Shown here: piece by piece, positions 1 through 13,172 of the stretch
How positions within the stretch are numbered: position 1 is the stretch's first letter
How the letters are laid out: each line of letters opens with the position of its first letter
From: Vanilla planifolia
Taxonomy: Eukaryota; Streptophyta; Magnoliopsida; Asparagales; Orchidaceae
Direction: 5' to 3'
Assembly: GCA_023846275.1 (NCBI GenBank)
Contig: JAIUJO010000145.1
Coordinates: 1,013,001-1,077,000 of the forward strand
Length of the DNA stretch: 64,000 nt
Notes under the pieces: generated by a model
Database searches by the model: none
Told to the model about the DNA's origin: nothing
Seen by the model: only the letters and a program-made list of their open reading frames with translations
Translations under genes and position numbers: made by a program

Positions 1-540
1 AAGACATGCTATAGCATTATGGATGTCTATTGCAAACATGTAGACTTTATCTATGTACTTCTATAGTTTTTATTGTCCTATTGCTAGATAACTAACCTTA
101 ATCCATATATAATCTTTGGTATAAGTAAGAACATTTACAATGCACATTTATATAATGGCCATTGAAAGGAAGAATCAAAATATGGAACCAATGACATAGG
201 ATTTCACTCTTTGGGAGGATTAAAACTAATATAATGAACTAACAAAAGAGGAGAGATTAATATCCAATAAAGTAGATGATAGCCATTATAATAACAACAG
301 CATTTACATGTGAGAGTCAAAAAAATTATACCCATTACAAAAAGTAAGGCCACATATGAGAAAAATTTTTAATCTTTTACACTAACCTTTTCTTAGACAC
401 GTTCAAGAAAAATAAGGAAATAATATCTTTGTTGCAACTAAAATTGAGATGATTCTTGAGGTTTGACAATAAAAAGATAAGACTATATCCCTTTTGTAGG
501 GCAAACAGAGCTTATAATTAATGAAATTATAGTTGGAAGA
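1..540. other. unassigned AT-rich lead-in
   Basis: No coding region or motif could be assigned. The stretch lies just upstream of the gypsy protease-like sequence in the element's direction, so it may be decayed gag or 5' sequence of the same element, but no zinc knuckle or other gag motif was seen. Confidence 0.3.
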
Positions 541-2990
541 GTGGAAAGATTTTCAACCTGTATTCATGTAGATGTGTTGTTCAACACTATCATTAATATT
601 AGCAGTTAGAAAAATTGGATCTTTAAAAGCTTTGTGGAGAAGATCTACTTAGAAAATGGTACTTATTCAAGCCCTATTCTCGTGGTTTGAGTTAAATGTC
701 TCTGAAGTAAGAGTTCATACATAATATAAGGTAAAATTTAAAATCACTTAAGAATATATTGATGAAATTATCCATGAAGCAATTCCATTAGATAGTTGTC
801 ATATCATATTTGACTAGTCATACATGTGGAATCAAGATGATATATAACATTGTTAAGCCCAATAGTATCAATTCACAATGGATGGATAGAAATTTAATAT
901 AATATGTAACAAAGGAAAGTTAATAGAAGATATTATCGCTACAAGCCAAGCAAAGATATTAGAAAATAAAGTCTAAATTATGTGTTATTATTAACTAGAC
1001 CCGAGAAGTTGAATGTTGGTTCCAAAAAATATAGTAATCTACCTAAACAACTTAAGAACATACTAAAAGAATATTCTACACTATTTACTAAACTCAAATG
1101 CAATTTCCAAGTTGTGTTTTGAAGCATCAGATTAACTTTTATACAATCAACACTTATAAACACAAATATGTATGACCACTTATTTTTAAAAAATGAAGTG
1201 ATTAATAAGCAAGTTATAGAGTTATTGAAGAATGGAGTACTCAAGCCTACTAATTCACCATTTGGCTCTCCATTTGAATTGGTGTAGAATGGATGGATGC
1301 TGGCGCATGTGTGTGGATTTCGAGCTATTAACAAAATCACTTGTATGAATAGGTATCCAATATGAAGAATGAATAATCTATTAGACCAACAAAAGAATGC
1401 ATGAGCATTCACAAAATTAGATGTTTAAGCAAGGTATCCTCATGTAGATATTATAGAAGTAGAAATTTTGAAAACTTTTAAAAATCTATAATGATTGTGT
1501 GAGTCATTACTAAGGATGTTTGGGTAGTGCAATGCCCAAGCAACAATCATGTGACTAATGAATAGCCTTCTTTTCCCTTAGAAGATTTTATGCTAGTCTA
1601 CCTTAACGAAATTCTCATTTATAGTAATACACATGAAGTAAATATAAAGACTTTATGGAAGGTGTTCAATATATTACAATCCCATCATTTATAGTAGAAT
1701 GAGACGAAGTGGGAGCTTGTGAGGGAAACATTTTATATTTGGGACATTAAGTTGGAAAGGGTGAAATAAACTTTGATAAGAAGAAGATTAATATAACTGA
1801 GAAATGGACTAAACCTCATGATGTTACCAATGTCAAGGGTTTTCATAGAGCTTAACAACACCTAAGAAAATTCTTCAAAGGATTGTTTGAAAGAGTTGCA
1901 CGGTTTCATGCTCTAACTTGCTGACATCTACAATTTGCATGGATAGAACTACATCAATATACATTTTGATAATTAAAAGAGGTAATTTGTGAAACACCAG
2001 TTCTAGCTCTACCAATCAAGCACATCCATTTGAGATTCGAGTAGATGCATCTGGCGTAAAATATCGATGTAGTTTTAATGGAATAAAGTAGGCCAGTAGT
2101 ATACTACTGTTAATTACTACTAGAGAATAAAAAAAATTAATTATTGATCAAGAGCTGATTTGTTTACATCAATTCATAAAACAATAGAGTCCATATACCC
2201 TTCGAAAAAAATTCATAGTGCATAGATCGCTTGCTTCTTCAATATTTGTAGACTTAATTAAAGCTAAAACATGTACAACACTTCAAGTGGTTATCATACC
2301 TACAACAATTAAGCCTAATTATTATATATAGGAAAGGCACTTTGAACAAACTTTTAGATATGCTTTTTTGACCCCCCGCCCCTTCAATCTCACAATGTTT
2401 AACAACTATCATGCAAATATAAATTATGGAATTTAAGGAGTAAGTTATGAAGTATAAAGATGACCCCAACTTTTGCAAAATTTAAAAAGAGACAAAAGGA
2501 GGTAAACACTCTGAGTATTTTATCAAAAATAACGTGTTGTACATCAAGATGGTGAAAATAAAGATGCATAAGTGTAGCTCACATTACCAAGGCCTTGAGA
2601 CACATTTGAGTTTCAAAGACCACTCTTAATTTTCATAGGTATGCTTATTAACCACACATGAATTTAAATGCTAAGAAATTTATTTACAAGTGAACACTTT
2701 TTGTTGTATCAAAAACCATCAGTTCATAAATAAGAACTGCATATACTGGCACCAGTATCGAGAAGTCCTTGGAATAATATCTTGTTGGATTTTATGATTG
2801 GTCTATCAATGACTGTATGAGGACATTATTACGTATTTGTAATGGTAGAAAAACTTTCCAAGATGGTGAGAGTAATGTCTTACAAATAAGGGATTACAGG
2901 GGAACAAGTAATTGTTATTTTCTTCCAAAAAGTATGTGTACCATTGATTGCTAGAGTAATATCATATTGTAGGTTTAATTAATATATTGT
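540..2990 (+). mobile_element. Ty3/gypsy pol fossil (protease to integrase core)
   Basis: A decayed LTR retrotransposon polyprotein read on the + strand. In order: a protease and linker zone (about 540-960), with a match to the family phrase of the type 'VPLDVCQVxxGSPY' near 770-830; reverse transcriptase (about 1,060-1,760), with the recognisable phrases PTNSPFGSPFELV near 1,250 and YLNEILIYSNTHE near 1,600; an RNase H zone (about 1,980-2,240) with a VDASG-type motif near 2,040; and integrase (about 2,560-2,990), with the family's LDFMIGL-like phrase near 2,790. The NRYP phrase and the order protease-RT-RNase H-integrase put it in Ty3/gypsy, close to chromovirus-like plant elements. It is broken many times over and clearly old. 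The matching C-terminal integrase part is found at 5.8-6.4 kb, beyond foreign sequence. Family assignment is confident, clade is not. Confidence 0.88.
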
Positions 2991-3602
2991 TTTAGCTTTT
3001 CAAGGTAGAAAATAAATGAAGAAATGAACCGTTATATATTCTCCAGAAAAATTAATTTTTCATGTGCCTTCAATCAAACTTTGAAAAAAATATCAACTCT
3101 TTTATACATTTGTTCTATACAAAGCTTAGAGAATCAAGTAATCATTCTATGTTGAAATCAATCAATCACTCTTAAAATAAAAAAAAATCAATTATTCTTG
3201 ATAATTTTTTTTATATTTTTTTTATGCATAACTCAAAAGATCAAAAAAATAAATTCAATCTTTATACAACTATTTTACTTTTATCTCATGTATGTATCAG
3301 CATTTATTTGATGACATGTTGCAATCTCACCCACCTAAACCTTTTTAATCCAAAATATTTGAAACAAATAGAAACCTACAATGCATGATGCAATGAAAAT
3401 ATATGGATCATTTTTTTTAGAAAAATGAACAAACCCTAGTTAAACACAAAACTTTGGAAAAAGATAGAAAGAAATTATAGAATATGCATATGTGGCCATA
3501 CAAGTTTTGCAAAAAAAAATAAACTACCACAATGCTTTAATCAACTACATAGTAAAATACTATATCAATCCATCTAAAAACCCAGTTTGAGTGACAACTT
3601 GA
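2990..3602. other. unassigned DNA before the polypurine tract
   Basis: AT-rich sequence between the integrase core fossil and the polypurine tract. No coding or repeat signature was recognised. Together with the tract it forms the material that separates the two integrase pieces. Confidence 0.4.
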
Positions 3603-3663
3603 AGGAGAGGAACAAGACAGAAAGAAAGAAGTAAAAAGAAAATAACAAGAAGAAAGAGAAGAA

Positions 3664-3695
<32 letters not shown>

Positions 3696-5472
3696 AAAGG
3701 AAGATCAAGAAGAAGGTGTAGGAGAAGAAGGAGACGAACAAAGAAAGAAGAAGAAAAATAAGAAAGAAAGTAAGAAAGAAGAAGAAGAAGAAGAAGAAGA
3801 AGAAGAAAAGAAGAAGAAGAACAGAATAAGAAACAGAAGAAGAAGATGAAGATAGAAACAAAGAAAGATGAAATAAAGAAGGAAAGAAAGAAGAAGAAGA
3901 GGAAGTAGAAGAAGTGGAAGAAGGAGAAAAGGAAGAAGAAGAAGAAGATGAAGAAGAAGTAGAAATACAAAAAGAAAAATAAGTATTAGAAAGAAGGAAA
4001 GGATGAAAGAAGAAGTAGAGGAAGAAGAAAAAGGAGAATAATAAGAAGAATAGAAGAAAGAAAGTTTGAAAGAAAGAAAGAAAGAATAAGACAAAGAAGA
4101 TGAAGAAAAAGGCGATGATGAAGATGCTGAAGAAGAAGAGAAAGAACAAAAGAAATAAAGAAATAAAAATAGTAGTAGAGGAGAAGAGGAATTAGAAAAA
4201 GAAGAAAGAAAGTAAGAAGGATAAGAAAATGAAGAAGAAGAAGGAGAAGAAGAAGAAAAGGAAAGAAAGGAAGAAAGAAAGAATAAAAACATGACGAAGA
4301 AGAAGAAGAAGATATAGATGAAGGAGAAGATAGATAGAAAGAAAGAAATATATGGAGAAGATGTCATAGTAGTAATAGAAGAAGGAGAAGGAGAAGATGG
4401 AGAAGGAAAGATGATGACAAAAATAAGAGAGAAATGAAGAAGAATTAAGAAAGAATGAATGAATGATTGAAAGAAAAAAAGAATGAAAGAATGTAGAAGA
4501 AGAAGATGGAGAAGAAGAAAAACAAGGGGAATGAAGAAGAAGCAAAAAAAGAAGAAGGAGAAGAACAAGATGACGAAGAAGATGATGATGAAGCGGAAGA
4601 AAAAGAAGTGCAGTAAAAGTAATAAAAGAAGAAAAAGAAGTGAAGTAGAAGTAATAAAAGGAGAAGAAGAAGAAGAAGAGATGGAGAATAAAGAAAAAGG
4701 AATGTAAGAAGAAGAAGAAGAAGAAGAAGAAAAAGAAAGAGAGAATGAAAGGAAGAAAGAACAATAAGAATAAGAATAAGAAGAAGAAGAAAGAGAAGAA
4801 GAAAGAGTGAATGAATGGAAGAATCAAAGAAGAAGTAGAAGTGGAAGAAGAAAGAGATACCAAAGAAGAATGATAAAAAGAATTAATGGAAAAAATAAAG
4901 AAAGAAAGAAAGAAAGAAGAAGAAGAAGAAGGGGAGGAGGAGAAAGAAGAAGATGAAGAAGAAGAAGAAGAGAATGAAGAAGAAGAAGAAGGATTAGAAG
5001 AAGAAGAACAAGAATAGAAGAAGAAGAGGAAAAGAAGAAGAACAAGAAGAACAAGAAAAATATTGAAAGAGAGAAAGAACGAAAGAATCATTGAATGAAA
5101 GAGAGAAGAAGGAAAAGTGGAACAATAATAATAATAATAATAATGAGATTATGAAGAAGAAGAAGAAGAAGAACGAGAAGAAGAAGAAAAAGAAGAAGAG
5201 GAAGTGGTACAAGAAGAAGAAGGAGAAGACAAAGGAAGAGAAGATGAAGACGAAGAAAGACAAGATGACGAAGAAGAAGAGCAAAAAGAAGAAGAAGAAG
5301 AAGAAGAAGAATAAGAAGAAGAAGAAAAGAAGAGGAAGTATCTGACAAAGGAGAAGAAGAAGAAGAAGGAGAGAAAGAAGTAAAAGAATTAGAAGAAGAT
5401 GAAGGAGGGAAAGAAGAAGAAATAGAAGAAAAAAGTACGAGTAGTAATAGTAGAAGAAGAAGAAAAAGAAGG
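3603..5472 (+). repeat. giant polypurine GAA/AAG/GAAA tract
   Basis: About 1.87 kb in which the + strand is almost only A and G, built mainly of GAA/AAG triplets with stretches of GAAA tetramers and isolated T, C or GAT interruptions. A short (AAT)n patch sits near 5,123-5,145. The minus strand is therefore a polypyrimidine strand. Long open frames exist here on both strands, but they encode only runs of Lys/Glu/Arg (+) or Ser/Phe/Leu (-) and are artefacts of composition. Homopurine-homopyrimidine mirror-like tracts of this kind are known to form triplex (H-DNA) and to expand by slippage. The mosaic of unit types suggests repeated cycles of expansion and interruption rather than one event. 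Confidence 0.97.
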
Positions 5473-5820
5473 GAAATTGCCCATCCTTAATCATGTGAAA
5501 ACTTGAGATTTTATTATTGAATAAATTTGAGTGAGCAATGTGGGTAATGATCGATACAGCTTTTATGAAGAAGGTAAATTTCAAGGGATGAGAGTATTAT
5601 ATTGTATTGAGCGATGAAGGAAATGATTGATACCAACATAAGTCAAGCATACTTAGAGTATATAATGGGCATAACCCAAAAATAAGAATGAGAGTATTAT
5701 ATATGTATGGCTTGCACACAATCACATTGTGCATGGATTAATAAATTAGCACTCCTTTAAAGCTTGTTTGTTAATCCTGCCCAAAAGCTTGCTACACTTG
5801 AATTTCAAGATATAAGAAAT
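5473..5820. other. unassigned DNA after the polypurine tract
   Basis: About 350 bases of ordinary AT-rich sequence between the end of the polypurine tract and the integrase C-terminal fossil. It contains a short repeated phrase: 'gagagtattatat' occurs at about 5,590 and again at about 5,691. Nothing else was recognised. Confidence 0.4.
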
Positions 5821-6420
5821 AGGACAACTTATAAGTGATATTGAACAAACCATTCAAAACTTGCTATATAGAATATAAGAAATACTTTTCAAAGAAAAAA
5901 AACAACTACTCATATCATAGAAGTATAAGAGAAGACATGACCAACTTAGAGTTGAATAGATATTCACAAAAGATAACCTTATTTGGTTTAATATTTTGAA
6001 GGAAAGATTTAAAGTACATGGAAAGAACATAAAACTAATACGATATAGTCTTTTCAAGACAATATAAAGAATTAATGATAATACTTATCTAGTTGAGCTA
6101 CCATGATATATAGATATTTTCTGAATAGTGAATATGGTTAATTTGAAGGGTTGTGAGCCTTTTTTGCTTGATGAAGAACATCGAAAACACTTACCAACAA
6201 TGGATGACTTTGTAAAGAATGTTGATAAGATTTTTAATTAAGAGAAAATCATCTAGAAAGGAATCATTATGATAATGAGCAAGGCCTAGAATTCATACAA
6301 AAAAATGAAGAAGGGAAAAAGACTTACTACTACAGAATGTATAGCTTGGAGAAATTTAATCATTATTCCCTCAAGTTTGTTTTAAATAATAATGAAAAAA
6401 TGAGGACTAGAGGATCTAGT
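5820..6420 (+). mobile_element. Ty3/gypsy integrase C-terminal fossil
   Basis: Decayed + strand sequence matching the tail of plant Ty3/gypsy integrase. A stretch near 5,985-6,110 reads like the family pattern 'W...LKERF...GKNxKLxxxxxGPFKxxxRINDNxYxVELP', including ILKERFKVHGKN and RINDNTYLVELP. It is followed by a NMVNLKGCEPFLLDEE phrase, typical of the segment after the integrase C-terminal domain. The strand and order fit the pol fossil at 540-2,990, so the two are probably parts of one element separated by later DNA. It is old and broken. The 3' LTR that should follow was not identified. Confidence 0.8.
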
Positions 6421-8280
6421 TAAGTTGAGTCAATGAATCTCAAAAACAAGCCTAAACTAGAGCAAAGATGCATAAAAAAAAACAAGTATTGTGGCTCACG
6501 TTGGAACGAATAGTTGTTGTATCTATGCCTGACTTCAAGCACCATATGTGCTTCACTCCATGTGTAGTGCTAACATGGTTTATGTGCACCACATATGAAT
6601 AGGTTATCATTCAACCTCTAGTATATATGAGAATGCTTTGGATGGGTAGCTATGGGGGTAATGTGCAAGATAGGTACCTCCTATTATGCCTTGCCTTTGC
6701 TTATGTAGTGCTAAGTAGTGCATCAAATTCAAGTGCACCTTGGGCTTCGACATGTAGGTATGGATCCCATGCTGCAAAACTTTGTCAATTGTAAAATTTT
6801 CATCAAAGGACAAATGTGATGCTTGGAAATTAAAATATTATTCTTTTTATAATAAAATATTCGAATATAAAGAAGCAAGAATAATGAAAGAAGAAGAATT
6901 TCGTGTATTGTTCAATTTTATTGTGACAAAAGCTTTATTCTTCTTCTCCTTATTGCATTGTTTGTCACCATTTTTTGCACTTCAAATTTGACGATTTTGA
7001 ACTTCGAATTTGACGATTTTGACTAGAGAATAAGGTGTACTGGTTAGAACTTAAGGAGACAAAATCCCATAAAAGATTAGTTGCTCATTGAATTTGCTAA
7101 TATAGTTATTGAAGAAATGATTCATAGTACATTAAGGTTTTTCTACTGAGTATCGAGGTTCTGTGTAGTTAAGGAACTTATTTTTTGACTTGTTTGGGGA
7201 GTAGAATTTCTCACATGTTAACCTACTTATGATACCATTATCAACTTGTATTTCATTACTTTCCTCATTGATGTACTTTCATTATCCAACCTTTGGGTCT
7301 CTACACTAAAGACTAACAAAGCATGGGGTTTCACATTACTTATTGCTTGATGAATTGGACTTATCTCATCCTCACCATTTCTCACATATGTCAAGAACTC
7401 TTTTCTTGCTACATTGGACCACTGATTATCTTTTTTGAGATAATTTAGATAATAGATTGGAAGATTTTTAGTGCTTAATATTTTTCTAGGCACTATTATT
7501 GTTGCAATCTTTTTAAGGATTCTAAATGTGAATAAATATCTTGAGAAAGATCGAGCATTATGTTGATTTGAGCAGCATAGGGCCTCGTTAAGCGATTTGT
7601 AACATCTACATTTAATGGGCTATTGATGATTGACACAATAGAGAGTAAGACTAACTTGTTGACAAAGTAGATTGGAAGGCACTCTAATGAGCTATGCACT
7701 AGAGATCACAAAGGTTCAATTTTGAGTCAAAAATCTAGGAGCCATTTGATGATTCTCAGTTTAAAGTCTACAACTTTGCAAAATTTGTACATGCAGCATA
7801 ATTGTCATCTATGTCTAGTGAAAAGCTTCAGAGCATATGCTTTATTTATCACAATAGATCCAAAGTAGCTAATTCGTTTATATTTCAACTTTTAGAAACT
7901 TAATGTTGGGTCTTAAAGGTGAGGATATTTCAAATTTTAGTGACTTTGAAGGGTGTAGCCTTTTTGGAGATATCATCACCATTGAACATGAGCTCTTGTA
8001 CACACTTTAAAAAATATATAGGTATTATCTTAACTAGAGAGGTTGGACAACTCCTTAGATTTACCATAAAAGAAGAGCCCTGACTCCAATGCATACATGA
8101 AATCTACCTAGCAAGGGAGAGGACCATACCAAGAAGAGAATAATCCTAAAATCACATTTCAGATGTCTTCCAACTTGCACGAAATTTGAAAAAGACCATA
8201 TTAGTGAAAAGCTATTTTTCTTTGTTATTACATTCCATTTCAATGTAGATTTATCATATGCAAGCCCTATTTTACAATTA
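6420..8280. other. unassigned intergenic DNA
   Basis: Moderately AT-rich sequence downstream of the gypsy integrase tail, a position where its 3' LTR would be expected. I could not define LTR ends. Short open frames on the minus strand (about 7,227-7,493 and 7,496-7,699) resemble no family I recognise. A small direct repeat, 'cttcgaatttgacgatttt' and its near copy, sits at about 6,980-7,020. Confidence 0.35.
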
Positions 8281-8298
8281 TATATATATATATATATT
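8279..8298. repeat. (TA)n microsatellite
   Basis: About ten uninterrupted TA dinucleotide units. Confidence 0.9.
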
Positions 8299-11200
8299 TA
8301 ATCAACATTTTTGTGTCTTAGTTTATTGACAAATGATCTTTTAACGCTCCCAGTTTTTCTTTAATAAAAAGTGTAATGAAACTTAAATGAACATTGTTAT
8401 AAAAACATTCCTATAATTTCTAATATGACAATATACAAAATACTATCATGCTAAGAATCCAACAATTTTTCTCAATCACAAGACTACAGCATAAAATTAT
8501 TATTCACAAAATTAGTAAACCATTGAAACCTAGGCTAGTCCAAGGTAACACCATTTATCACTATCAAAGTCTGATAAAAATTATAATAACTACAAAGCCC
8601 GATAAACTATTTAATACAATCCACATCTAATAAGATATAGTCTATGATAAATAAGTATCAAATCTACAACTATTAAAGGTGAAATAAAGAAGATGAATAA
8701 TCAAACTAATGCACTAACTCTAAAATCTCCAGTTCTGCTTCTCAAATGTTCTTACTCCTTGATCTTAAAAAAATATAATGGGACCTAGGAGACTCAATGG
8801 GGAATCTTTGAGCTTTTCTACCAAACTAACATGTAGTAGTCAAAAAAATATGAATGAAATGACGGAGTAAATCTTGTAAACTAAATGCATCTTATTTTAA
8901 CTATTATAATGAGATCATCATCTGCCAGTAAGTAAATATCAATTTTCTTATACTATGACTAATTGGATGCTTACTATCCACTTATTGCTGTAACACACTT
9001 TCTTATTCAAAAGAAACAAGACAAGACCTACGATTCTTTAACATCATGTAATCTAATACTCTGAGAAAATGTTGAAAATATGGGCCTTCCTTTTAAGATT
9101 TTAGGGGTCCTTAACAATCATAAGTACTCCCCTAAAAGGCATAGCAAATTATGTAATTCCTTGATGGACAAAAGGTGCAAATATTCTCTTTGAACTATTT
9201 ATATAATGGCTTCCTACAAATTTTGAAGATTTTTACCCCATAACCTAACCCTTTTATTATAGGCCTAAACATTTATGCATAACTACTCTAGGTTAAAGAA
9301 GTAGACCAACTAAACTATCTATCTCTTAAGTCAGTATGGATAATTAAAGGCCTATTATGTCTAGATGCCTTACAATTTTCACAAAAAGTTGAATGAATTA
9401 GTTAAAAACTTTTAGCCCATTTTTCCATAATGATTATGTCTAGGACCTTACCTATCAAAGCTAACATAATGTGTACATGGTCTTGATTTTTTCTAATAAA
9501 ATAATTAAATTTATAGTTAATTACCTTTACAATTAAATTTTGGTTCACATTAGTATCATTAGTAACTTTTATGACTCTAAAGTAACACTTTGTGATCATG
9601 CCTATCCTAAGGCCCCTCTAGAGCTACCATGAATTCTTAGATCACCGACTAAGTGTCATAATGTGGCTTAAGAACATAAATAAAGGCACTTGTGGTGCCA
9701 CCCAAAGGACTTACTGAAGTTAATGGTGACCAACATCATTATCTTATTACTTCTTTAATAGAACTTAGTACATTCCAATGTCTTAGTACAATGTGCATAA
9801 AGGTTCATCGATAGTGTTTCCTTAGTAGATCAAAAGGGCCTTCAATTATAGCTTCCTTTTTTATAGATTATTTTTATCTCATTATGTTTGATTCCAAGTC
9901 TAAGAATACCAACATAATCATATCCAAAGACCTTAACTTTTTAATTTAACTTTACTAAGAGTTTTTAATTATGCATAAAACATTTACTTCAATGTCTAAC
10001 CACATGCTTAACACTTACTCTAAGGATTTAAACATAGCTCTCCATGGTTTCCGATCATGGAACCAAGGGCTACACACACCTTAGAAGCTATCTGAGTACT
10101 CATAATTGTTGAGGCAATGCCTCCAATGACTTAGTCATGAAAGGGTTTCATGCTTCCCAAGCTTGCCCAAGAGAAACCATACTTGGCTACAACGGTTTTC
10201 AAACTCTCGTGTTTTATTTCCACACACACATAAGTCATTTATTAATTGAAATATGGTTCAAACTATATCGCTTAGAATTTCAAATACTCACATTTTTACT
10301 TCTAATGCTATCAACTAAGATTGTTAGTAATTTCAAATACAATCACAATGATGCACACCAAATATACATTTCAAAAAATAAATTTATGTAATAACATGGA
10401 ATCAAGACTAAATTTCACACATTCTTTGGTTTGTTATGCCTTGAAACTCTGTCTATGCATGCAGTAATTAAGAAGTGAATATTACACTATATCCATAATA
10501 TCAAACATCAATTTTATTATGAAGGAGGGATAACTTTAGAAGGGATCTTATTTCTAGCAAGATATAATAACAAAACAAGACTATTTTTTCTAGGTTATTG
10601 ATTACATTAAAAAAAAATTTTTCTCCATCCATTTCCAATTTTCTAGAAAAAGTCATGATAATCTATGCTTATTGCATACATGCTTAAACAAAAAACAAGG
10701 CAAAAAATAATAGTATGGTATTAATTTATTCAACATGATAACGTCTATGTTAAGGAGCGCTTTGCAAAAAAAAGAAATATTCTAAATTCAACTCTTGCAT
10801 ATATTTATGAAAAAATCAAACCATGCAAAATAATTATGGAAAGTACCTTGCATTCACAAGAAAAATGCTAATATATAATTTTGGCATGGTTCCATTATAC
10901 TTTTTACATAAGAAACAAAGATAATTGTCCCTTTTATTTACAAACAAATCTCCATTTGCTATTTGTAGAAGGAATTTTCTCATTCTTAAGTGAGATTCTT
11001 TAATAAGAATAACTAGTTTTTAATCATCATCAAAATTTCATGGTTTCATATGTATTTTAACAAAGTAATTTATTTTTATATTGTCTTATATCTTAGCTAA
11101 AAATATAGTATTAACTCAAAGATCATCCTATGTAGAATAAGTATATAGACTTCTCCTTAGATCTTTTCCTGCATCAAAGCTTGAACTCTCCTTCTTCCTT

Positions 11201-11493
11201 TTCACTTAACTTGCTTTTCTACTTCGTATCTCCTTGATTCACTTCTTTAAATTCCCTTTTCATGGTTAGAGTTTCTTAAACCATTAGAAAAACAAGTTAT
11301 GAGCTCACATAAACTTTGCTGCACCTCCTTAAACAAAGGATTTACTTTAAGATAATCCAATTTCTGGTTTGGGGAGCCAAAATTTATCCATTTTAATTAA
11401 CCCTCTTCTAATTAAATGTTTTAGGATAGATATATCAAGCTCATAAAATTTATGAATCTATGTAAGATATGGTCAATAAATTCTTCTTTCCCT
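8299..11493. other. unassigned intergenic DNA
   Basis: About 3.2 kb without a recognisable gene, RNA or transposon domain. The base composition is less extreme than in the AT-rich expanses further on. A roughly 255-base open frame at 10,137-10,391 (+) lies in sequence with some CAC/CTC-rich phrases but matches no family I know. It is not called as a gene. Confidence 0.35.
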
Positions 11494-11504
11494 TATATAT
11501 ATAT

Positions 11505-11537
<33 letters not shown>
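11494..11537. repeat. (TA)n microsatellite
   Basis: About 44 bases of TA repeat with a single interruption (TAGATA) near the left end. Confidence 0.93.
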
Positions 11538-11538
<1 letters not shown>

Positions 11539-12299
11539 ATGTGTATACTCTTTTAATCATCTTATTTATTACTATCGACTACTATTTCTTAAGAATCCTA
11601 TCCATATCAGATAATGCAATCATGATTTGCTAAGAATGAGGATGAGGGAAAAATAAAAATTGTAAATAAAATAACAAACTCATTTTTAAGCATTAAGCAT
11701 ACTCAAGACTAATGCGATGCAACTCAAGTCTTGCCATTCTACCATTCTTCCAATTTTAGAACTTCAGACAAAAAAATTCAAAATTCAATATTGAATATTG
11801 TTGTATTCAAATTTTAACATATCTAAATTTGAAATTTTAATTCACAAGGAAGCATATACCTCAATGAACTAAATAGTAATAATATTTCTAAGCATGTTAG
11901 GGCTAACAAAAAAATTTTCCAATGAAGCTTAATAAAGACAAATAACTACTATAATCTTGCCCTTTGTTTTCATTAAAATAGTTATAATGAAAATAGTTAT
12001 CCAATGTCAACTAAGTATAATAATGGAAATTGGAATACATATTAATATTAATTATTTCTTTTCTTATAGTCATGCCCTTAGAATTTTCATAGTTATATTG
12101 TTCCTCTAAGTTAATTAAAACCCCCTATTTATTAAAACATTGTGTGTTCTTGAATATCAGATTCTTGATGTGATTCCTCTCCCCTAAAATTTTGGTAATG
12201 TGTTTCTTTGTTTGTATCAAGGCTATATAAAAAAAAAATTTTGCAGAAAAATGTGGATAATTTATATTGGCATGGACTAATAAAAAAATTTGTATGGCA

Positions 12300-12700
12300 T
12301 TTAGCAATTATTGACAAAGATAGAAATCATAAAAGTTAAATCTCAATATATCAAAAGTAGAAATCATTTTATAACATCACATGTTAACTAAATTCATATA
12401 TTAAAATAAAAATAAAATAACTTGATAAAAAATATAATTGATTGATTTATTACACAACAAACTATTAGAGGGAGTCAAGAAAGGGTTGTGGTGTATAGGA
12501 GATATGGAGGTTTAAGCTTAATAAGGTTTTGGTGTTGCTCATACTTTAGTTCTATGATAATAGGAGGAATAGAACTTAAACCAGAGGGTGTTCTAGAATC
12601 CTTTTGATTGCTAATTCAAGAACTTTTATTTTTGGCCTTGGAACTAAATCATTACTTTATATCTGTAAATAACTTCAAGATAAAAAGGATTCAAATTTGA
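12300..12700 (+). pseudogene. rpoB: plastid rpoB 3' end, nuclear pseudogene
   Basis: Remnant of the C-terminal end of the plastid-encoded RNA polymerase beta subunit. At DNA level, 12,345-12,430 follows the plastid segment for '[26 protein letters not shown]'-type sequence with small gaps. Around 12,450-12,540 the reading TQQTIRGSQE corresponds to plastid VTQQPLRGRAKQ. The end, from about 12,555, reads like IIGG...PE...ESF.LL..ELxxLALELNH and closes at a TGA (12,698-12,700) in the position of the plastid stop. A segment of about 40 bases between the 'FGVAH' and 'IIGG' parts is missing compared with plastid genes. Only about the last 130 codons of a gene of about 1,070 codons are present. In-frame stops make it non-functional. 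Confidence 0.9.
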
Positions 12701-13172
12701 TCTAAATTGGTAAAGTAATAAAAATTTCAATTCTTTTTTTCTATGATAAATTAATATAAACATCAAGAACTTCAACGTGGTCCAACTTCCCTTTAAAAAA
12801 TTATGGTTTAAGTAGATAGAGTTTTACATATTAAAGAGATAGCTTGAGAGGTGACAAAATCATATACCTATCATTATGAAACAAATAAACTAGAGAAAGA
12901 TAGATTATTTTGTGAAATAAACATTTAAACTCTTAGAAATGGGATTTCTTATTTTGGTAATTACCAAGCAGTTGAGGCTAAACAAAAGAACAAAAATCTT
13001 GTGAAGAACGGGGCTGTACTTTGTTGATTCTCAGAGAAGATTTTATAAAACGGGTTAAATAAAACTCACATGCTTAATGACTCATGTGTGCTACTAGAAA
13101 TGCCTTTTCTAGTTATATTGTTAATCTGTAGATGAACCCTTTAAGGAATTAGAAAATCTTTTGTATAATTAC

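Noticed and set aside
3560-5584. Long open frames on both strands, up to about 300 codons
   Set aside because: They are made only of repetitive Ser/Phe/Leu or Lys/Glu/Arg codons produced by the polypurine tract and carry no protein-like composition.
7227-7699. Two minus-strand open frames of 88 and 67 codons
   Set aside because: No recognisable domain and no promoter or splice context. Frames of this length are expected by chance in several places in 64 kb.
10137-10391. An 84-codon + strand open frame
   Set aside because: No family resemblance; hydrophobic in places but without a clear membrane-protein pattern.
12050-12300. Further upstream rpoB sequence
   Set aside because: The conserved rpoB phrases expected here (for example around the 'GRHGNKG' and 'GVPSRMNVGQ' segments) could not be found, so the plastid block is taken to begin near 12,300.
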